DNA from: Dryococelus australis | Lineage: Eukaryota > Arthropoda > Insecta > Phasmatodea > Phasmatidae | Direction: 5' to 3' | Assembly (NCBI GenBank): GCA_029891345.1 | Contig: CM057002.1 | Span: forward strand, 60,130,777-60,194,776 | Length of the DNA: 64,000 bases | In this document: positions 60,353 to 64,000 of the stretch, piece after piece | Numbering within the stretch: the first letter of the stretch is position 1 | Layout of the letters: every line of letters starts with the position of its first letter | Notes under the pieces: generated by a model | Databases searched by the model: none | What the model was told of the DNA's origin: nothing | The model's input: only the letters and a program-made list of their open reading frames with translations | Position numbers and translations under genes: made by a program

Positions 60353-60445
60353 ATTCCGACACTGCTCCATTCTCACCTGATTTCACCCTCATCGGCTCTC
60401 GAGACCTCGTTGAAAGCCATCCAAATCTCTCAACTCAACTCCAAT
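60353..60445 (+). mobile_element. 3' fragment of the SINE family seen at 57351
   Basis: CACTGCTCCATTCTC, CACCCTCATCGGCTCTCGAG and ACCTCGTTGAAAGCC match the tail of 57351-57592. The tRNA head is absent. Confidence 0.6.
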
Positions 60446-60600
60446 CAATCCATGTCAATTAAAATACAACAAGCGAAAGTTCGATTTACCCGAAACAATA
60501 CACTCACAATAAAACGCAGTCTTAAAAACAAATTTAGTTTCTTCGCTACCAACTTAACAGTGATCCCGCATACTAATGTGCTATGTAATATATATGCAGT

Positions 60601-60663
60601 TACAGGCAGTGATTTTTTTCAAAGGTTGATTTCAAAAGTGCTCACTTTGCCGTGAACAGCCTA
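60601..60663 (+). mobile_element. 3' fragment of subfamily A MITE
   Basis: CAAAGGTTGATTTCAAAAGT and GCCGTGAACAGCCTA followed by TA match the right end of 50733-51153. Confidence 0.7.
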
Positions 60664-61669
60664 TAACAACGTGTACTTCACCATACCTGTGAAAATTCCT
60701 GCTAGTTTTAAGCTTCGTAAATCTCAGCTATTCTTTCCGGAGTCTTGCACTCAAGAATTTCATGTCAAGGGAATCTTCTCTTTTACCATAACTTGTTTTA
60801 CCGTATCATGTTGGAGACAGAGATATTTCACTGCTCCTCCGCTTGCAACATCCAACCGCATTTTTCAAATGCTTTCCAAGGTTCCGACAGTAACTTTTAT
60901 TCCTTTGGCTGTATATAGAATTCCTCCTCGGCCAGCTTGCACACGAGTTTTAAAGATCATGGGCGGAAGGCACTCTGCAATATACGAAATTCATCCGCGG
61001 CCTTGATTCTTTTTCAGTGCCGTATCGCTAAACTCACATACATGAGCAAATTTTTATATTTTTAACAGTGCTCTTCTTTAGCACCATGTAATTAAATAAG
61101 CAAAAAATAGTAAATGTCCCTACAGTGGAGAGCCAAGAAAATTTCCTCAACTAAATGAACATATGCCACTAATTACAAAAATGTTTGAGCCCTATCCTTT
61201 CAAATATATTTGTATTTTCTAGAATAATACCAAAATATAATTTGTAATAGCCATCATATAGAAATGCTTCATAGTAAAATGCCATAAAAACTAGATTTTA
61301 GAGGAAGTAAAAAATTGGCAAATTACACCAGTCTGCATTATAAGTTTTCTTCTCGTATGATTTATTAATATAACTAATATTAATAAAGTTCTTCAATAAA
61401 GTTTTTATGCTGATTCTAGAAATATTTCCATTTTTTGCACGAAATAGGAAGTTATGTTGTCAATATTCTAGCTATTGTAGAACAATGTATTTTCAAACGC
61501 GATTTTACACAAAGATTACTTTGTTTAGAAACTTACGTTTGAGACACTGTAAAGAACTGTCCTAATAAATTCGTTACTACTGTGAAGCAAAACATAAAGT
61601 AAACAGTGTTCGCTTTATTTTCAAACTTTGTCTTTTTTTCTTTTTTGCAATTCCTCCATATTTACCATC

Positions 61670-63004
61670 CTACTTCAACTTACAACAACAGTCAGCTGTC
61701 ACATTTTTATTCCATCTCCCCAGGAACCTCTTCTCCATTTCTTTAATATCCTGGTGAAATAATTCTCCGTGCTCATCACTAAATTGGCCCAGAATTTCCG
61801 TAAAGTTGTCCATATGGCAGTGTAGAAAATGTACTTTTACTTTCATGTTATAGACCAGCTTATTGGAGTTTACCAACATTGTTTCAACGATGTTCCTGTA
61901 ATTTTGATTTTTGTAACTACCTAGATAGTTTTCGGTGACAGATAGGAAGTAGGTCCATGCATCCTTTTCTCTCTTTTATTGTTTCCTAAGAATCTTCTTC
62001 CTTCACCTGTTTGGGGATTTGAGGACCCACAAAAATTCTAGCTTCAAATTTTTCTTGTGCGATGACGAAGAAGTAAATTGCAATGTACATCAAGCAGGCG
62101 TTGTCTAATGCGTCATTAAACCAAATTTCATGTGTAGTGATAGGAGCAAGACTATTTGGAGGTCTACAACTGGATTTGAATTGGCTTATTCACGTCCCCT
62201 GCTGTTATGTCTGAAGACTTATCAGGGGACGGCTTATAAACTACCTTAAACAAGCACCCATGCCTCGCCCGGGATTCGAACCCAGAGCCTCCCGCATCCC
62301 AGACCGGAGGCGCACCAACCGACTGCGCCACAGGAGGTCGACTGGAGGTCTACAAGCAGTTTATGCTTGATGTTTTTACTTGCAGGAGCAAAAATTTGTT
62401 CGCTCTCGCCAAACTGCCACACTCTAAAGCCTTTGCTTCGCCCGACTGCCCTACTCACATAGAACGCAAGGTATTTTCGCGTGCCCAGCTTGTTGTCCTG
62501 ATAGCATTCCCATATCTTCAGAGTCACAACATATTAGCTATCTGTGTTCCACATACTGAATACTTGTTAACCGTACCTTCACGCTCTCTAATGTCTCGTT
62601 CATTTCAACTGAATCGGCGTCGGGGATGGAGACATACACGTTACCATTGTGGAGTAACACTCCCTTTCACGCTGCTCTTGGATGAGTAAATCTCCTCTGA
62701 GTAGTGCCATGTTCAATGTCACAGAAGTGCATTAACTTGTTGATGCCATTGCAGCAAACTAAGGGATCGTTGCATGAGAATAAAGGAAGTTGTTCTTTTC
62801 TCTGTGTGTGTAATTTCAAAAGTGTGTTCCTGGTGCCAGAATACTATTATTTTTTAAGCCGAGAGCCAAGTAATTCTGCAGATTCCTTTCGCAAATTCAG
62901 ATCACGTACTAGATAATTAAATTTAGTATGAGAGAACCGTTGTAGACAGCACTACCGTCTTCCGAGATTGCCTGACGTTCACTTTCAACATCATCTTCCG
63001 CCAT
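61670..63004 (-). pseudogene. Broken copy of a multi-copy conserved insect protein of unknown function
   Basis: Read on the minus strand from an ATG at 63004, blocks occur in colinear order but in shifting frames: YLVRDLNLRKESAELLGSRL, CNDPLVCCNGINKLMHFCDI, VLLHNGNVYVSIPDADSV, ASKNIKHKLLVDLQ, LLLSLHMKFGLM, IFVGPQIPKQVKEED, DAWTYFLSVTENYLGSYKN, KVHFLHCHMDNF and SDEHGELFHQDIKEMEKR. From memory, this order (LVRDLNLSK, LLHNGN, KNI...LVDP, LLPPLHIKLGLM, FVGPQI, AW..F....NFLGN, HFL.SHLDFFP, DEHGERFHQDI) is a protein found in many copies in insect genomes and annotated as uncharacterised; its abundance suggests mobile DNA. This copy has several frameshifts, an in-frame stop near 61986 and a SINE insertion (62170-62342). 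It cannot make the full protein. Confidence 0.68.
62170..62342 (-). mobile_element. tRNA-derived SINE inserted in the pseudogene, perfect 13-bp target duplication
   Basis: On the minus strand the head reads CCTCCTGTGGCGCAGTCGGT (A-box) and CTCTGGGTTCGAATCCCGGG (perfect B-box). The tail includes CCCCTGATAAGTCTTCAGAC and CAGCAGGGG, a 3' hairpin. TGGAGGTCTACAA at 62157-62169 and 62343-62355 are identical 13-bp duplications, so the element is full length at 173 bp. It splits the block between LLVDLQ and LLLSLHMKFG of the host pseudogene. Confidence 0.88.
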
Positions 63005-64000
63005 GTTTCACTGAAACAGCTGGAGGATGACGGGCAGGTAGGCCTTCTCCATGTGGAACTGACATAATGGCTGAATACATTTTTTGATACACAATTTGAT
63101 TCCTATTTTTTTTCTTCAAATTGCATTCCTTAACGTTAACTAAACAGAAATACAGCCATTAAAGTGCTGCCTTTAAGCTCCATTTGACACCATAAGAACT
63201 GCAAACGGCATCCACATTTTATTCTCTTTTGTCCACATCGTTAACCTCTCGACACAGTAGTGGTAAACGTTCTTTGGTGCCCATGCCTTAACCAGGTCAT
63301 CAAGTTTTACTCCGAAATAAGTATAATAACCTTTCTTGACAAAGTATGTTATGCGTATTATTTTATTAAGTACGTCATAATGTCCACAAGTGCAACAGAC
63401 TGTAGACGTAAAACAATGCGGTCATAGAGCAATAAATTAAGGACAGTTCTCGAAATGCGAACACAATAAAGAAATACAAAGTGAGAACAGCTTTATAAAT
63501 TCAAGCGTCTAAGATTCACAACATTACAATCTTAGAAAATAATAACTAGCAGCATCAGTTGTGCCAACGTTAAAGCTTACTGATCTGTATTACAAAATAT
63601 CACTTCAACAATAATTACTCATTATCTACTGGCTCATAAGACATGCAATACCACTTCAATTGAGACAACGATCAGGCATTTGTTACGCTGATACCGCAAA
63701 ATACTGGGATTATAAATCAGAGTTGAGGGATATTGAAAAATATATTCACCCATGTCGTAAACAATGGAAAATACTGGAATATGGTAAATATTACTTTCGG
63801 TGATAAATATTTGAATTCGACTTTGGTCCAGTGTGAAAAACACTATACGTTATGGAAGAAGACTAAAAACAGTTCTGGAATCAGCATAAAATTATTGAGG
63901 TAATAGCACAAATCAGTTTTCAATCATCTGATAACACCCAGACCACTGATTACTCGATATGAACAACTACTCAATTAACTGTGAAATAATTTCATATTAA

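Larger units (their letters stand above)
43679..64000. other. Upstream intron or 5' flank of the phosphodiesterase gene
   Basis: Exon A starts inside a codon, so at least one exon must lie at higher coordinates, here or beyond the window. I found no convincing start-codon exon ending with one spare base. Apart from the repeats and the pseudogene listed separately, I see nothing nameable in 43679-45898, 46639-48176, 48831-50732, 51154-51869, 52606-55879, 56116-56450, 56515-56961, 57961-60352, 60664-61669 and 63005-64000. 58640-59050 is GC-richer and has a 183-codon open frame on the minus strand, but I recognise no family in it. 44220-44300 is locally CpG-rich and could be near a promoter; that is only a guess. 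Confidence 0.4.

Noticed and set aside
62265-62342. A functional tRNA gene on the minus strand
   Set aside because: The B-box is perfect but the acceptor arm pairs poorly and the segment is the head of a SINE bounded by target duplications.
1-64000. CRISPR array, bacterial operon or prophage
   Set aside because: No spacer-separated identical repeats, no ribosome binding sites and no dense gene packing; the DNA is eukaryotic.

Overview
The window looks like nuclear DNA of an insect with a large genome. It is AT-rich, full of microsatellites, tRNA-derived SINEs, MITEs and decayed transposons, and its only convincing host gene is split by multi-kilobase introns. Hemimetabolous or polyneopteran insects have genomes like this, but I cannot name the species. 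No prokaryotic features (operons, ribosome binding sites, CRISPR, rRNA) are present.

Host gene: three minus-strand exons join in phase: 43490-43678 (exon A), 39541-39578 (38-nt exon B) and 15949-16145 (exon C). They encode the N-terminus and the start of the first GAF domain of a dual-GAF cyclic-nucleotide phosphodiesterase. The closest family I know is PDE10 (pde-5 of C. elegans); PDE11/PDE5 is the alternative. The introns between them are about 3.9 kb and 23.4 kb. The start-codon exon and the rest of the GAF and catalytic exons were not found, so the locus probably extends past both ends of the window. Almost everything else is intronic or 5' flanking repeat DNA. One further candidate minus-strand terminal exon (37026-37269) is unassigned.

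Layout: 1-15948 is the intron after exon C. It holds a MITE, a 146-bp perfect duplication, a foldback element, an LTR with leader and gag start, two more MITEs and a degenerate ~185-bp array that reaches the exon C donor. 16146-39540 is the large intron. It holds LINE and mariner-type remnants, an 8.7-kb Polinton/Maverick-like element (24266-32960) with long terminal inverted repeats, a 6-bp target duplication, a decayed integrase end and a strikingly G-poor interior, then a SINE with a 13-bp target duplication. 39579-43489 is the first visible intron. It holds a hairpin, a foldback element and a TA-flanked MITE whose end lies 3 bp inside the 5' splice site of exon A. 43679-64000 is upstream: several MITEs of the same family including a nested pair, an 83-bp minisatellite, SINEs, and a broken multi-copy insect protein gene disrupted by a SINE.

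Most remarkable points: the MITE that supplies part of a splice donor; the Polinton-like element with its G-depleted, ~760-bp-repeat interior; and a set of foldback elements that share ACACTCTA ends but carry different internal motifs in each copy. All identifications are by eye and memory; no search was run.
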